From Methylobacterium durans (GTDB lineage: Bacteria > Pseudomonadota > Alphaproteobacteria > Rhizobiales > Beijerinckiaceae), in NCBI RefSeq assembly GCF_003173715.1, contig NZ_CP029550.1:4821501-4885500 (forward strand): a stretch of DNA of 64,000 bases. The letters run 5' to 3'. The notes under the pieces are model-generated. The model was given only the letters and a program-made list of their open reading frames with translations. It searched no databases and was not told the origin of the DNA. The stretch's first letter is position 1. Each line of letters begins with the position of its first letter. Shown one piece after another: positions 31,796 to 42,314 of this stretch. Both the position numbers and the translations under genes were made by a program.

Positions 31796-32455
31796 ACCCT
31801 TCAGCCGGATCTTGCCGGGTTTGATCAGGTTGTTCTCGACGTAGGTGTTGCGCAGGTACCAGCTGTGCGCGGCCCGGGTCATGCGCGTTCCGTCGCTGTT
31901 CCAGTATAGAAGATCGAAGGCGGGCGGCTTGTTGCCAAGCGGGTAGTTGTTGACGACGTTCGCCCAGATCAGGTCATTTGACCGCAGCAGGCTGAACATG
32001 TTGCTCATCTCGCGGCTATCGAGATAGCCCCGCTCCATCATCTGCTGCTCGACGAGATCGAGCGTCGGCTCGCCCATGAACACAGCCGTATCGCCGATCC
32101 GCGAGAAGTCCTGCGGCGAGACCATGAAGCTTGCCGCGTTGAAGCGCTTGTCTCCTTTGGCCGCAAGGACAGCCAGGGTCAGCGTCAGGAGAACGCCACC
32201 GATGCAGTAGCCCATGACGTTGACGCTCGGGCTGCCGGTGATCTCACGGGCCACATCGCTGGCTTCAAGCGGCCCGAGGTCGATGTAGTCCTCGATGCCG
32301 ATGGCATCCATCGACGCGTCAGGGTTTTTCCAGGAGACCACGAAGACCGTGAAGCCTTGCTCGACCAGGTAGCGGATCATGCTGTTCTTCGGCCGCATAT
32401 CGAGGATGTAGTACTTGTTGATCCACGGCGGCAGGATCAGCAGCGGCGCCGGGAG
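31796..32455 (-). pseudogene. phaC: poly(3-hydroxyalkanoate) synthase (phaC) internal fragment
   Basis: Reads LILPPWINKYYILDMRPKNSM, VFVVSWKNPDAS, NVMGYCIGGVLLTLTLA and GNKPPAFDLLYWNSDGTRM, all strong PhaC blocks, including the lipase-like box with catalytic Cys (GYCIGG). The gene lacks its N-terminal third (junction near 32455) and its C-terminal part with the catalytic Asp and His, where IS3-like copy 2 begins. It cannot make an active synthase. Confidence 0.85.
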
Positions 32456-32673
32456 CGGGCGAACCACAGGAGGGGGCCGAGGGTCGCCGCCGCGAGGATG
32501 GCGGTGGCGAGGAGGCCGGCCGGCGTCGCCCGCGCAGTGGCCCGGAGCCTGACGAATCGGCCGATCGCGAGGTCGAGGCTCGCCCGCATCTCCTCCGGAT
32601 GCGCCCCCGCCCCGCCGTCGAACCCGGCCTCGGACACGGGCGGTGGGACAGGCTGAGGCTCGGTCGCGTGCAT
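32437..32673 (-). CDS. small membrane protein, 3' end fused into phaC debris
   Basis: 78 aa from ATG 32673 with GAGGAG ahead. Pro-rich start (MHATEPQPVPPPVSEAGF), helical middle (RASLDLAIGRFVRLRATAR) and one membrane segment (AGLLATAILAAATLGPLLWF). The last few codons and the stop overlap, out of frame, the start of the phaC fragment, so the natural C-terminus was probably lost at the junction. No family recognised. Confidence 0.5.
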   Translation of the reverse strand: MHATEPQPVPPPVSEAGFDGGAGAHPEEMRASLDLAIGRFVRLRATARATPAGLLATAILAAATLGPLLWFARSRRRC

Positions 32674-32746
32674 CGGAGGGCTCCTCAGCGGGACGGCGGC
32701 TTCGCCCGGACAACGCGCGGACACGGCCGGCCGCGGGGGCTACCCC

Positions 32747-35700
32747 TCAGACGAGGTGCCAGCCCTGCTCGATCACCCCGAGATGGACGCTCATCGCCTC
32801 CGCGCTGTCGGTGAGCTGCACCGCGAGGTCCGCCCGCGAGGTGCCCGCGTCGAGCCGCGCCGCCCAGAAGGCCTGCCCGCCGGCCTCCGCGTGCCGCCCG
32901 AAGGCGTTCAGGTAGAGGGCGTCGACGTAGTCGGCGCTCGACATCGCCCCGTACTTGGCGACGTTCTCGGCCGAGGCCAGGAAGCCCTTCGCCAGGCTCA
33001 CGAGGGAGCCGCCGTGGTCGAGCTGGCCCGTCCAGAAGGTGAGGCCGCCGGCGTCGGGCGCGCGCGCGAGCATCGTGTAGTAGAGCCGGGCCACGTCCGC
33101 CGCCTGCTTGTCGGGCACGAATAGCCCGGCATCGAACACGCCGTGCAGGCTGCCGACATGCTCGTCGGAGAAGACGAAGCCGAGCGCGACGTCGATGCGC
33201 TGCACCCCGTGGTCGAGCTGCCCCGTCCAGTAGCCGAGGCCGGGGCCGTCGGCGCCGCGCCCGAGCGTCGCCTCATAGAGCTGGTTCACGAAATCGGCGT
33301 TGCCCAGGGCCCCGGCGCGGCCCTGGCCCTCGGGCGAGGACAGGAGCTGCTCGCCGAGATCGCGCACCGAGGCGCCGTGCTCGAACGTGTCGGCCCAGAA
33401 TTCAAGGCCGAGCGGGTCCGGGGCGCGGCCGAGCAGGCCCGAGTAGAGCGCGTAGACCTGCCCGCCCGCGGTCGCGGCCGTGTGGCTCACCATGCCGAAG
33501 AGCGGCCCGTTCGGCGTCAGGTCGAGGTTGAAGGCGAAACCGTCGCTGCTGCCGGGATTGCCGGCCGCGTCGGTGGCGTGGGCGGTGAAGGCGTAGGCGT
33601 GCCGCGTCGTGCCCTGGCCCGCGTGGAACGGCAGCGCGAAATGCCCGGTCGCGTCGCTCGCCACCGTCCCCATCAGGGTCGTCCCGTCCATGATCGAGAT
33701 CAACGCGCCGATGTCGGGTTTGGTGATCGTTCCGGTGAGAACATGATCGACCACGTTCGGCGCGCCGCTGACCCCGGTGATCGCCAGGACCGGGCCGGAG
33801 GCGTCGCGCACCGGCCCCGCATTCTGGCCGAGCGTGGCGGCATGGCCCTGCCCGTCCGCGTAGCTCGCCTCGACCGAGATCGCCTGCCCTACGAGGTCGT
33901 GGCCCGGCACGTAGCTCCCCGATCCGCCCTGCTGGAGCACGACCCCGCCCGCCCGGAACGTGTAGGTCGCGGCCGCCACCCCGTCCGGATCGGACAGGGC
34001 CGCCACGACGGCTTGCCCCTCGACGGTGTTGCCGCCGACGAGACCCGACAGGGTGAGCACGCCCGCCTGGTCGACGTCCCGGACGCTGCCGCCCGCGGCC
34101 GCAAGGGCCTCGGCGTGGCCGGCCCCGTCGGTGTAGGCGGCCTCGACCGTCAAGCTCTTCCCGCCGCTCGAGAAATCCAGCGTGAACAGCCCCGTCGTGT
34201 TGGTGGCGAGCACGGTCCCGTCGAGCCGGAACGTGTAGGTCACGCCGCCCGCCGGCACGCCGTCGCCGTCCGTGACCGTGGCGGCGACCGCCTGACCCTC
34301 GGCCGCGCCCGGGCCCGCCAGCGCGAGGAGGCCCGGCTGGTTCGGGCGGCCGATCGGCACGAAATCGGTCGGGTTCGAGCCGAGGCTCGCCGTGTTGATG
34401 TCCTTGAGAAGCCGCGTGCCGGCCGCCGTCCCGTCGCTGATCCAGAGTTCGGAGCCGGTCGCCCCGTCGACCGCCGAGAACACCACACGCCCGTCCCCCA
34501 AGGCGGTGAATCCCTGCGGGTAGGCGCTGCCCGCGCCCGCGTTGATGTCCTTAAGGAGGACGGTCCCGGCGGCCGTCCCGTCCGTCACCCAAAGCTCGGA
34601 GCCGGTGGCCCCGTCGCTCGCGGAGAAGAGCACGCGGCCGCCGCCGAGCGCCCTGAAGCCCTGCGGGTAGGAACTCGTCGCGCCGGGACCGATGTCCTTC
34701 AGGAGGCCGGTCCCGCCCGCCGTCCCGTCGGTGATCCAGAGTTCCTGTCCGTGGGCGGCGTCGTTCGCCGTGAACAGCACCCGGCCCGGCGCCAGCGCCG
34801 TCGCGGTGATCGGCTGAAGGGCGACGGAGCCGTCGTTGAGGGTCGCCAGCAGCTGCGTGCCGGGGGCGTTCCCGTCGGTGACCCACAGCCCGTAGGCGCC
34901 CGCGCCGTCGCGGGCCGTGAACAGGAGCCGGCCGTGGCCGAGGGGCGTGAAGTTCGTCGGGTTCGACGAGCCCGCGCCGAGGTTGATGTCCCGCAGGAGC
35001 TTCGTGCCGGGAAGCGTCCCGTCGCTCACCCACAGCTCCGTTCCGCTCGCCCCGTCATTCGCCTGGAACACGGCGCGGCCGTCGCCGAGCGGCGTCAGGT
35101 TCGTCGGCCGCGAACCGTTGGGGCCGGCGGCGTCGGAGCCCGGGGCGATGTCGGCGACGAGGCGGGTCCCGGCGCCGGTACCGTCCGTGACCCAGAGCTC
35201 GGTCCCGTTCGTGGCGTCGGTCGCCGCGAAGAGCACCCGGCCTGGGGCGAGCCGCGCGAAGTCCTCGGCGCCGGAACTGTCCGGGCCCGGATTGATGTCC
35301 GACAGGAGCGCCGTTCCGGCCGCCGTGCCGTCGCTGATCCAGACCTCGTGGCCGTTCGTGGCGTCGGCCGCCGTGAACAGGATCCGCCCGTCGCCGAGCG
35401 GCGTGAGGTTCTGGATGCCCGAGCCGGTCGCGCCTGCGAAGATGTCCTTGAGGAGGCGGGTCCCGGCGGCCGTCCCGTCCGTCACCCACAATTCCTCGCC
35501 GCTGGCATCGGTCGCGGTGAAGAGCAGCCGCCCGTCGCCGAGGGCGGTGAAGCCGTGCGGGTTCGCGCTGTCGGCCCCCGCGGCGATGTCCTTCAGGAGC
35601 TGGGTCCCCGCCGACGTCCCGTTCGTGACCCAGAGTTCCCGGCCGTGCGCCGCGTCCGTCGCGAGGACGAGCAGGCGGCCGTCGCTGAGCCGCCCGGCGA

Positions 35701-37303
35701 CCGCCGGGTCGGAGGCGGCGGTTCCCGCGGCGATGTCCTTCAGGAGCAGCGTGCCGGCCGCGCTGCCGTCCGTGACCCAGAGCTCCTCACCGCTCACGGG
35801 GTCCGTCGCGGTGAACAGGACCCGGCCGTCCGCGAGCGGCGTGAAGCCCCCGGGCGCGGCGCCGGCCGTCACCGCGTTCAGGTCCCGCAGGAGGCCCGTG
35901 CCGGCCGGCGATCCGTCCGTGATCCAGAGTTCCTCGCCGTGGATCGCGTCAGTCGCGGAGAACAGGACCCGGCCGTCCCCGAACGGGGTCAAATTCGCCG
36001 GGCTGGAGCCGGTTGCGCCCGCGTATACGTCCTTGACGAGGTTCGTTCCGGCCGCAGTCCCGTCCGTGACCCACAATTCCTGTCCGCTCGCCGCGTCGGC
36101 GGCGGTGAACAGGACCCGCCCGTCGCCCAGGCGGATCAGATCCTGGGGATTCGACGAGCCCGGCCCGGCATTGATGTCCTTGAGGAGGCTCGTGCCGGTC
36201 CGCGTCCCGTCGGTGACCCAGAGCTCGTAGCCGGTGGTCCCATCGAAGGCCGTGAAGAGGGCGCGGCCGTCCGCGAGCGGCGTGAACCCCTGCGGGAAGG
36301 CGCTGCCCGCACCCGGCCGGATGTCCTTCACCAGGACCGTGCCGGCCTCCGTGCCGTCCGTGATCCAGAGTTCGTAGCCGGAGGCGTCGGCCGCCGTGAA
36401 CAGGACGCGGCCATCGGCGAGGGTCGTGAACCCCTGCGGGTAGGACCCGCTGCCGCCGGGCGCGATGTCCTTGAGGAGGACGGTGCCCGCCGGGGTGCCG
36501 TCGGTCACCCAGAGCTCCGGCCCGTGGTCCGCGTCTCCGGCCGTGAACAGGGCGCGGCCGCCGGCCATCGCGAGGAAGGCCTGCGGATTGGCATTGTCGG
36601 GGCCCGCGTAGATGTCCTTGAGGAGCCCCGTGCCGGCCGCCGTGCCGTCGCTGACCCAGACCTCCTGGCCGTGATCCGCGTCGCCGGCGGTGAACACGAC
36701 GCGGCCGTTGCTCAGCACCGTGAAGTTCCGCGGCCGCTGCGTCAGCGAGGCGGCCTCGAAGCCCTGGAGCAGGCCGGTGCCGGCCGCCGTGCCGTCCGTC
36801 GCCCAGAGGCCGAAGCCGCCTTGACCGTCCGAGGCGGCAAACAGCGCGCGACCGTCGCCGAGCGCCGTCAGGCCGAACGGGCTCGCGTCCCCGAGGCCCG
36901 CCACGATGTCAGTGAGCAGGCGCGTGCCGGCCGCCGTGCCGTCGGTCACCCAGACTTCCTGGCCGTGCAGGCCGTCATCCGCCCCGAAGAGCGCGAGGCC
37001 GCCGCCGAGCGGCGTGAGGGCGTAGGGGTTCGCGTCGGCGGCGCCGGCCGCGATGTCCTTGAGGAGCCGCGTGCCCGCCGCCGTGCCGTCACTGACCCAA
37101 ATCTCGCGCCCGCTCGCGAGGTCGTCGGCCGAGAACAGCACCCGGCCGTCGCCGAGCGGCGTGAGGTTGCGGATGCCCGAACTGTCGGGTCCGGCCGCGA
37201 TATCCTTGAGGAGGCGCGTGCCGGCAGCCGTGCCGTCCGTGACCCACAATTCCTGGCCGCTGAGCGGATCGTTGGCGAGGAAGGCGAAGAGCTGCGCAGC
37301 CAT
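32747..37303 (-). CDS. giant ELWxxDGT-repeat protein with Ig-like and DUF4214 regions
   Basis: 1518 aa from ATG 37303 (MAAQLFAFLAND); upstream codons to 37441 are Arg-rich and unlikely. Residues ~1-985 are 20 tandem units of about 48 aa, each with a core like ELWVTDGTAAGTRLLKDI, an ELWxxDGT family that probably folds as beta-propeller blades. Next come Ig-like segments (~985-1270), including TDAAGN, and DUF4214 repeats (~1275-1518) ending VIEQGWHLV. There is no N-terminal signal. The last ~330 residues resemble, in order and wording, the end of the peroxidase at 2698-10761, suggesting the same export route (type I secretion is inferred). Likely extracellular or surface protein. Confidence 0.92.
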   Translation of the reverse strand: MAAQLFAFLANDPLSGQELWVTDGTAAGTRLLKDIAAGPDSSGIRNLTPLGDGRVLFSADDLASGREIWVSDGTAAGTRLLKDIAAGAADANPYALTPLGGGLALFGADDGLHGQEVWVTDGTAAGTRLLTDIVAGLGDASPFGLTALGDGRALFAASDGQGGFGLWATDGTAAGTGLLQGFEAASLTQRPRNFTVLSNGRVVFTAGDADHGQEVWVSDGTAAGTGLLKDIYAGPDNANPQAFLAMAGGRALFTAGDADHGPELWVTDGTPAGTVLLKDIAPGGSGSYPQGFTTLADGRVLFTAADASGYELWITDGTEAGTVLVKDIRPGAGSAFPQGFTPLADGRALFTAFDGTTGYELWVTDGTRTGTSLLKDINAGPGSSNPQDLIRLGDGRVLFTAADAASGQELWVTDGTAAGTNLVKDVYAGATGSSPANLTPFGDGRVLFSATDAIHGEELWITDGSPAGTGLLRDLNAVTAGAAPGGFTPLADGRVLFTATDPVSGEELWVTDGSAAGTLLLKDIAAGTAASDPAVAGRLSDGRLLVLATDAAHGRELWVTNGTSAGTQLLKDIAAGADSANPHGFTALGDGRLLFTATDASGEELWVTDGTAAGTRLLKDIFAGATGSGIQNLTPLGDGRILFTAADATNGHEVWISDGTAAGTALLSDINPGPDSSGAEDFARLAPGRVLFAATDATNGTELWVTDGTGAGTRLVADIAPGSDAAGPNGSRPTNLTPLGDGRAVFQANDGASGTELWVSDGTLPGTKLLRDINLGAGSSNPTNFTPLGHGRLLFTARDGAGAYGLWVTDGNAPGTQLLATLNDGSVALQPITATALAPGRVLFTANDAAHGQELWITDGTAGGTGLLKDIGPGATSSYPQGFRALGGGRVLFSASDGATGSELWVTDGTAAGTVLLKDINAGAGSAYPQGFTALGDGRVVFSAVDGATGSELWISDGTAAGTRLLKDINTASLGSNPTDFVPIGRPNQPGLLALAGPGAAEGQAVAATVTDGDGVPAGGVTYTFRLDGTVLATNTTGLFTLDFSSGGKSLTVEAAYTDGAGHAEALAAAGGSVRDVDQAGVLTLSGLVGGNTVEGQAVVAALSDPDGVAAATYTFRAGGVVLQQGGSGSYVPGHDLVGQAISVEASYADGQGHAATLGQNAGPVRDASGPVLAITGVSGAPNVVDHVLTGTITKPDIGALISIMDGTTLMGTVASDATGHFALPFHAGQGTTRHAYAFTAHATDAAGNPGSSDGFAFNLDLTPNGPLFGMVSHTAATAGGQVYALYSGLLGRAPDPLGLEFWADTFEHGASVRDLGEQLLSSPEGQGRAGALGNADFVNQLYEATLGRGADGPGLGYWTGQLDHGVQRIDVALGFVFSDEHVGSLHGVFDAGLFVPDKQAADVARLYYTMLARAPDAGGLTFWTGQLDHGGSLVSLAKGFLASAENVAKYGAMSSADYVDALYLNAFGRHAEAGGQAFWAARLDAGTSRADLAVQLTDSAEAMSVHLGVIEQGWHLV
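34360..37280 (-). repeat. 20 tandem coding repeats of about 146 bp
   Basis: Each unit encodes one ELWxxDGT motif. Most units keep ExWxxDGTxAGTxLLKDI; units 4 and 17 are the most diverged (GLWATDG, GLWVTDGN). Units 10, 11 and 12 show DGS or NGT in place of DGT. Confidence 0.85.
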
Positions 37304-37512
37304 GGCGTCCCGGACCGGTCGGCTCGTCCGGACGGTCGGGCCCCGACCGCGGTAGCGCGGCCGCGACCCGTGCCGGCTCGCCGACCGACAGGCTCGCAGG
37401 ACTCGCGGGGGCGCGGAACGGGCGAAGGCCCGACGCTTCACCGACCCTTCGGCGGGCTCCGCTCAGACCTTCGTCCGATCCGCCGGAGAACCCGCTTCGG
37501 CGCGGCGCCGGC

Positions 37513-37631
37513 TCAGCCCTGAGCCGGGCGCTGCAGGAGTTCCATGATCCGCCGCCAGAGCTCCCGGCACTCGGTGTTCGTCGGGCCGGACCAGTCCGTC
37601 TCGCTCGGCACGCGGCTGGCGGCCAGGTCCT
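37513..37631 (-). pseudogene. C-terminal fragment of an unknown gene
   Basis: Minus-strand frame DLAASRVPSETDWSGPTNTE then CRELWRRIMELLQRPAQG and stop at 37513. It reads like real protein but begins abruptly after a TAG at 37632-37634, in the region where high-GC sequence gives way to a different composition. Too short to identify. Confidence 0.35.
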
Positions 37632-37737
37632 AGATGTTTGGTCCCGGGATTTGGTTATGGCGGGTGCTGAAAGCACCTCTACAGGTTGCGAGCTTGCCTG
37701 AACCGAGTGGCGTCTGAAGCAAGGTTGAGACTTTTAC

Positions 37738-38448
37738 CTACGCCGGCAGGACGACCACCTTCGTCTTGACCGGCGTCCGTGCGTAGAGGTGGATCATGTC
37801 CTGGCTGAGCAGGCCGACGCAGCCACTTGTGATGCCCGTGCCGATCGATTCGGGCTCGCTGCTGGCGTAAATCGTGTAGAGCGTGTAGGCGCCGTTCCGG
37901 TAGAGGTGGAGGGTGCGGGCGCCGAGCGGGTTGTCGAGGCCGCCCGGCATACCGCGGGCGTATTTGGCGGCCTCGGGCTGGCGCCGGATCATCTCCTTCG
38001 GCGGTGTCCAAGTCGCCCATTCGGACTTGCGACCCACGTAAGCGTCGCCGCTCCACAAAAACCCATCGCGGCCGACATTGGCGCCGTAACGGGTGGCGGA
38101 CCCGTCGCCCTCGATGCGGTAGACATAGAATTTCCCGGGATCGACGATGATCGTGCCGGGCGCTTCTTTGGACTCGTAGCGAACTGTCCGGCGATAATAT
38201 TTCGGATCGACCTTGCTGATATCGACCGCCGGGATCGGGAATTTCTCGTTCGGCATCGGCCCGTAGACCTTGGCCGCCTCGGCCAGGATCACGCCGTCGG
38301 ACGTGCCGCAACCGGCTAACCCTAGCGCGCCGAAACCAGCGGCCGAACCCGCCAGAAATGACCGGCGGTTGAGTAACCCCGCCCGACGTCCGAGCGAGGC
38401 AATTTCGTCAACCTCGCCGAAATCGGCATTTCTATCGTCCCTGATCAT
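37738..38448 (-). CDS. L,D-transpeptidase (YkuD domain)
   Basis: 236 aa from Met 38448 (MIRDDRN); a longer frame to 38502 exists. A twin-arginine-like/lipoprotein-like leader (LLNRRSFLAGSAAGFGALGLAGC) precedes a YkuD domain: GTIIVDPGKFYVYRIEG, then the catalytic block SIGTGITSGCVGLLSQDMIHLY with the nucleophile Cys. The usual SHGCIR reads TSGCVG here, so the conserved His before Gly is Ser and the Arg is Gly; alphaproteobacterial members often have SSGCVR. Makes or remodels peptidoglycan cross-links in the periplasm. Monocistronic. Confidence 0.85.
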   Translation of the reverse strand: MIRDDRNADFGEVDEIASLGRRAGLLNRRSFLAGSAAGFGALGLAGCGTSDGVILAEAAKVYGPMPNEKFPIPAVDISKVDPKYYRRTVRYESKEAPGTIIVDPGKFYVYRIEGDGSATRYGANVGRDGFLWSGDAYVGRKSEWATWTPPKEMIRRQPEAAKYARGMPGGLDNPLGARTLHLYRNGAYTLYTIYASSEPESIGTGITSGCVGLLSQDMIHLYARTPVKTKVVVLPA

Positions 38449-38715
38449 GATTCCAGATTTCCCGCGTCCTGCGGCCAGACGAGAAAGCGCTCCGGCATAC
38501 ACCCGTCAGCGTACTGCTAAGCTGAGATTGCCGGCCCCTGGATCGACTGGCAAGCCCGTTTGTCGCGGTGTGGCGCTTGCCGCGCGCCGAAGCTCGCAAT
38601 CTCCCCGCGATTCCACAGGCCTGTTCGAGCTGCCTCCGGCCGAGACATGTAAATCACGATATTGGCGGCATCTTGATAATTTTCCGACAGTCCCAGATGA
38701 GAGGCGAGCCAGTCG

Positions 38716-39141
38716 TCAGGGCAACGGCTCGGAGCTGCCCTGCTCGATCGCCATGTTCTGCGCCATGCGGTCGAGCATCTCCCGCACGCGCGCACCATGA
38801 TCCTCCTCCGTAATCTTCAGCTCAGGGCCCGTCTCCGGAAAGGCCTTCATCAGCGTCAACAGTGAGCGGATGGCGTGCCGGTCTCCGCGGAGCGCATCCC
38901 GCATCAGAGTCCGAAACAACAGCGCCTGTGCCGGCATGCGGCGGCGCTGGCCGTTCTCCGTCACCGCCACAGGCATGAACAGCGCTTCCGACAGCATTTG
39001 CGCCGTGCTCTTCTGCGCCTTCGGCCGGCCGCGCGGATTGCCGCTCTGACCTGGCTTGAAACGCGAGCCTTGCGGCGGCCGTCCAAAGCCCACCGTGTAG
39101 TCAGAGCTCTCGCTTGGGCCTGGGCGCCGGGATCGGCTCAT
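38716..39141 (-). CDS. DUF5681 protein (module 1)
   Basis: 141 aa. The N-terminus YTVGFGRPPQGSRFKPGQSGNPRGRPK is the DUF5681 signature. Such proteins often lie next to phage-like terminases and DNA methylases and are of unknown function; a terminase-small-subunit-like role is a guess. The start overlaps the stop of the methyltransferase gene by ATGA. Paralogue of the protein at 56860-57432. No TerL follows here. Confidence 0.85.
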   Translation of the reverse strand: MSRSRRPGPSESSDYTVGFGRPPQGSRFKPGQSGNPRGRPKAQKSTAQMLSEALFMPVAVTENGQRRRMPAQALLFRTLMRDALRGDRHAIRSLLTLMKAFPETGPELKITEEDHGARVREMLDRMAQNMAIEQGSSEPLP

Positions 39142-40493
39142 GACCGGTCTCCTGCGCGGCTACGCAGATCTAGCTCAGCCTCATTCCGCTCTGCCCCGAC
39201 CTCAGCATAGGTCCGGCCATCCGCTTCCAGCACCGCATCCCGGCCCGTGAAGGTCTGCCAGCGCCGGATCGCCACATCCACATAGGCCGGCTCGTACTCC
39301 AGGCCGTAGCCGCAGCGGCCCACCTTCTCAGCGGCCAGCAGCGTCGTGCCGGATCCGAGAAACGGATCAAGCACGCGCGCACCCCGACCGGTGCAGTCGC
39401 GGATCGCGTCCGCCACCAGGGCCACCGGCTTCGGCGTCGGGTGGTCGGCCCGGTCAGCCTCACCGCCAAACCCGCTGCTGCCAGGATAGCTCCAGACGTT
39501 GCTGCGGTTGCGCCCGAAGCGGCCGAGCTGAACGTTGTTCTGATGCGCCTCATCGCCCACTCGGAACACCGCCACGAGCTCGTGCTGCGAGCGATAGAAT
39601 GAGCCCTGGCCGGCATTCGTCTTGGCCCAGGCGCAGAGGTTCAGCAGGGCGCCGTAGAGCTCTTCACCCACGCGGATGAGGGCCGCGACATGGCGCCAGT
39701 CCATGCAGACGTCGTGCACGGCGCCGGCACGCGAGACCCGCACGGCGTTGCCGAGGCTGTCGTGGAGAAAGCGGCTGAACGCCTCCTCGCTCATCTCGCC
39801 CGAGGCGAAGGCGAACTCCCGGTGCTGCACGCGCCCGCGGCCCTGCACGTGTCCGGCGATGGGCACGTTGTAGGGCGGATCGGTGAAGACCATGTCGGCC
39901 TGCACCCCGGCCATGAGGCGGTCGAGATCGTCGGCTGCGCGCGCATCACCGCACAGGAGGCGGTGCGCGCCCAGGCACCAGAGGTCGCCTCGCCGCGTCA
40001 CCGCCGGCCCGGTCACCTCGGGCATGGCGTCTTCAGGGGCGGGCTCCTCCTCCTCGTGGTCAGCGAGGATGAGGTCGATCTCACCGGTCTCGAAGCCGGT
40101 CAGTGTCAGGTCCCAGTTGAGCGGCGGCAGGAGCTCGGCGAGTTCGCCCAGTTCGATGGCAAGCAGCGCGCGGTCCCAGCCGGCCTTCTCGGCCAGCTTG
40201 TTGTCGGCCAGGACATAGGCGCGCTTCTGGGCCTCGCTCAATCCACTGGCGAGGAGGGTTGGGACGCCGGTCAGCTTGAGGAGCTTGGCGGCAGCCAGGC
40301 GGCCGTGACCGGCCAACACCATGCCGGCCTCGTCCACCAGTACGGGGTTGAGGAAGCCGAACGCCTCGATGCTGTCGGCGATCTGCCGGATCTGGTGCTT
40401 GGAGTGGGTGCGCGCATTGCGCGGGTTGGCGCGCAGTGCTGAGGGCGAGCGTGATTCCACTCGCTCGAGTAGCGAGTCGGGTCGCGGTGTCAT
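39138..40493 (-). CDS. ParB-domain/N6-adenine or N4-cytosine DNA methyltransferase (module 1)
   Basis: 451 aa from ATG 40493 (GAGGA upstream); the frame continues to 40781 but those residues are Arg-rich. N-terminal ParB/Srx-like domain (residues ~15-110; NPRNARTHSKHQIRQIADSI, VLAGHGRLAAAKLL), then an amino-methyltransferase: DPPY at ~205-208 and the SAM-binding DPFLGSGTTLLAAE at ~374. Transfers methyl from SAM to adenine or cytosine amino groups in DNA; target unknown. No restriction partner. The order of motifs (DPPY before FxGxG) places it in the beta class. Paralogue of 58308-59765. Confidence 0.9.
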   Translation of the reverse strand: MTPRPDSLLERVESRSPSALRANPRNARTHSKHQIRQIADSIEAFGFLNPVLVDEAGMVLAGHGRLAAAKLLKLTGVPTLLASGLSEAQKRAYVLADNKLAEKAGWDRALLAIELGELAELLPPLNWDLTLTGFETGEIDLILADHEEEEPAPEDAMPEVTGPAVTRRGDLWCLGAHRLLCGDARAADDLDRLMAGVQADMVFTDPPYNVPIAGHVQGRGRVQHREFAFASGEMSEEAFSRFLHDSLGNAVRVSRAGAVHDVCMDWRHVAALIRVGEELYGALLNLCAWAKTNAGQGSFYRSQHELVAVFRVGDEAHQNNVQLGRFGRNRSNVWSYPGSSGFGGEADRADHPTPKPVALVADAIRDCTGRGARVLDPFLGSGTTLLAAEKVGRCGYGLEYEPAYVDVAIRRWQTFTGRDAVLEADGRTYAEVGAERNEAELDLRSRAGDRS

Positions 40494-40617
40494 GACTTTC
40501 CTCGGGTTTGACAGCGCGCAAGGGGCTTGCCCTGGCGCAGGGCCACTCCAGACGCGCAGCAAGAGTGCCCGAGGCCTTCCACCCGAAATAGGCGACGCGA
40601 TTAACTTGGCGCTGCGA

Positions 40618-40996
40618 TTAATCCTGCGGTGATTTACGCGCGCGCCGTCCGGGCGCCTGCCATCGTGGCGCCTGCGCCTCCTGAGCCGCGCTTCGGTAAG
40701 CGCGCTCGAAGCCGCGGTTGGACACCTGAGGGAATCGATCCCGAAGAGCCGCCTTCGACGTCGGCCCATCGGGTGCGGCACGCATCAGCTTCGTGAGCTC
40801 TCGGCGGCAGTCCTTCTCCGCGGCAGCGGTTGCCTTGGCTTTAGCGGTGCCGGGCTTCATTGCGGGCCAGAGCGCGCGAACGTCCTCTGCCTTCAACCGA
40901 ACGTCGCGGTAGGAGATGCCCTTTGCATGACGCGGGCGAACGTCTTCCACCGAGCCGAGGCGCTCCCAGGTCAGATCAAGCCACGCTTCCGCAGGG
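40618..40996 (-). pseudogene. hypothetical protein, 5' end lost to IS3 insertion
   Basis: Minus-strand frame from the IS end (PAEAWLDLTWERLGSVEDVRP...) to a stop at 40618, about 125 codons, Lys/Arg-rich at the end (KAKATAAAEKDCRRELTKLMR...GRRARKSPQD). No family recognised. It precedes the methyltransferase gene by 125 bases on the same strand and was probably part of that operon before IS3 removed its start. Confidence 0.6.
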
Positions 40997-41035
40997 TGAA
41001 CCGCACCGGGTTTCCCGGAGGCTGTTTGGTTTGGA

Positions 41036-42264
<1,229 letters not shown>

Positions 42265-42314
42265 GGCTCCAGTCTCTCAAGAGTTGGAGCCTCCGAAAAT
42301 CCCGGAGCGGTTCA

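Noticed and set aside
30277..31804. Target duplication for IS3-like copy 2
   Set aside because: The nine bases on each side (CCTACAGAT and ACCCTTCAG) differ; a short ACCCT match is not adjacent to both ends.
34360..37280. Regular spaced repeats that could suggest a CRISPR array
   Set aside because: The repeats are 146 bases, diverged and in frame with one gene; there are no spacers and no cas genes.
33143..37522. 1459-codon open frame on the plus strand
   Set aside because: It is the antisense reading of the ELWxxDGT repeat gene; its Arg/Gly/Pro/Val-rich repeats mirror the coding strand and show no family.
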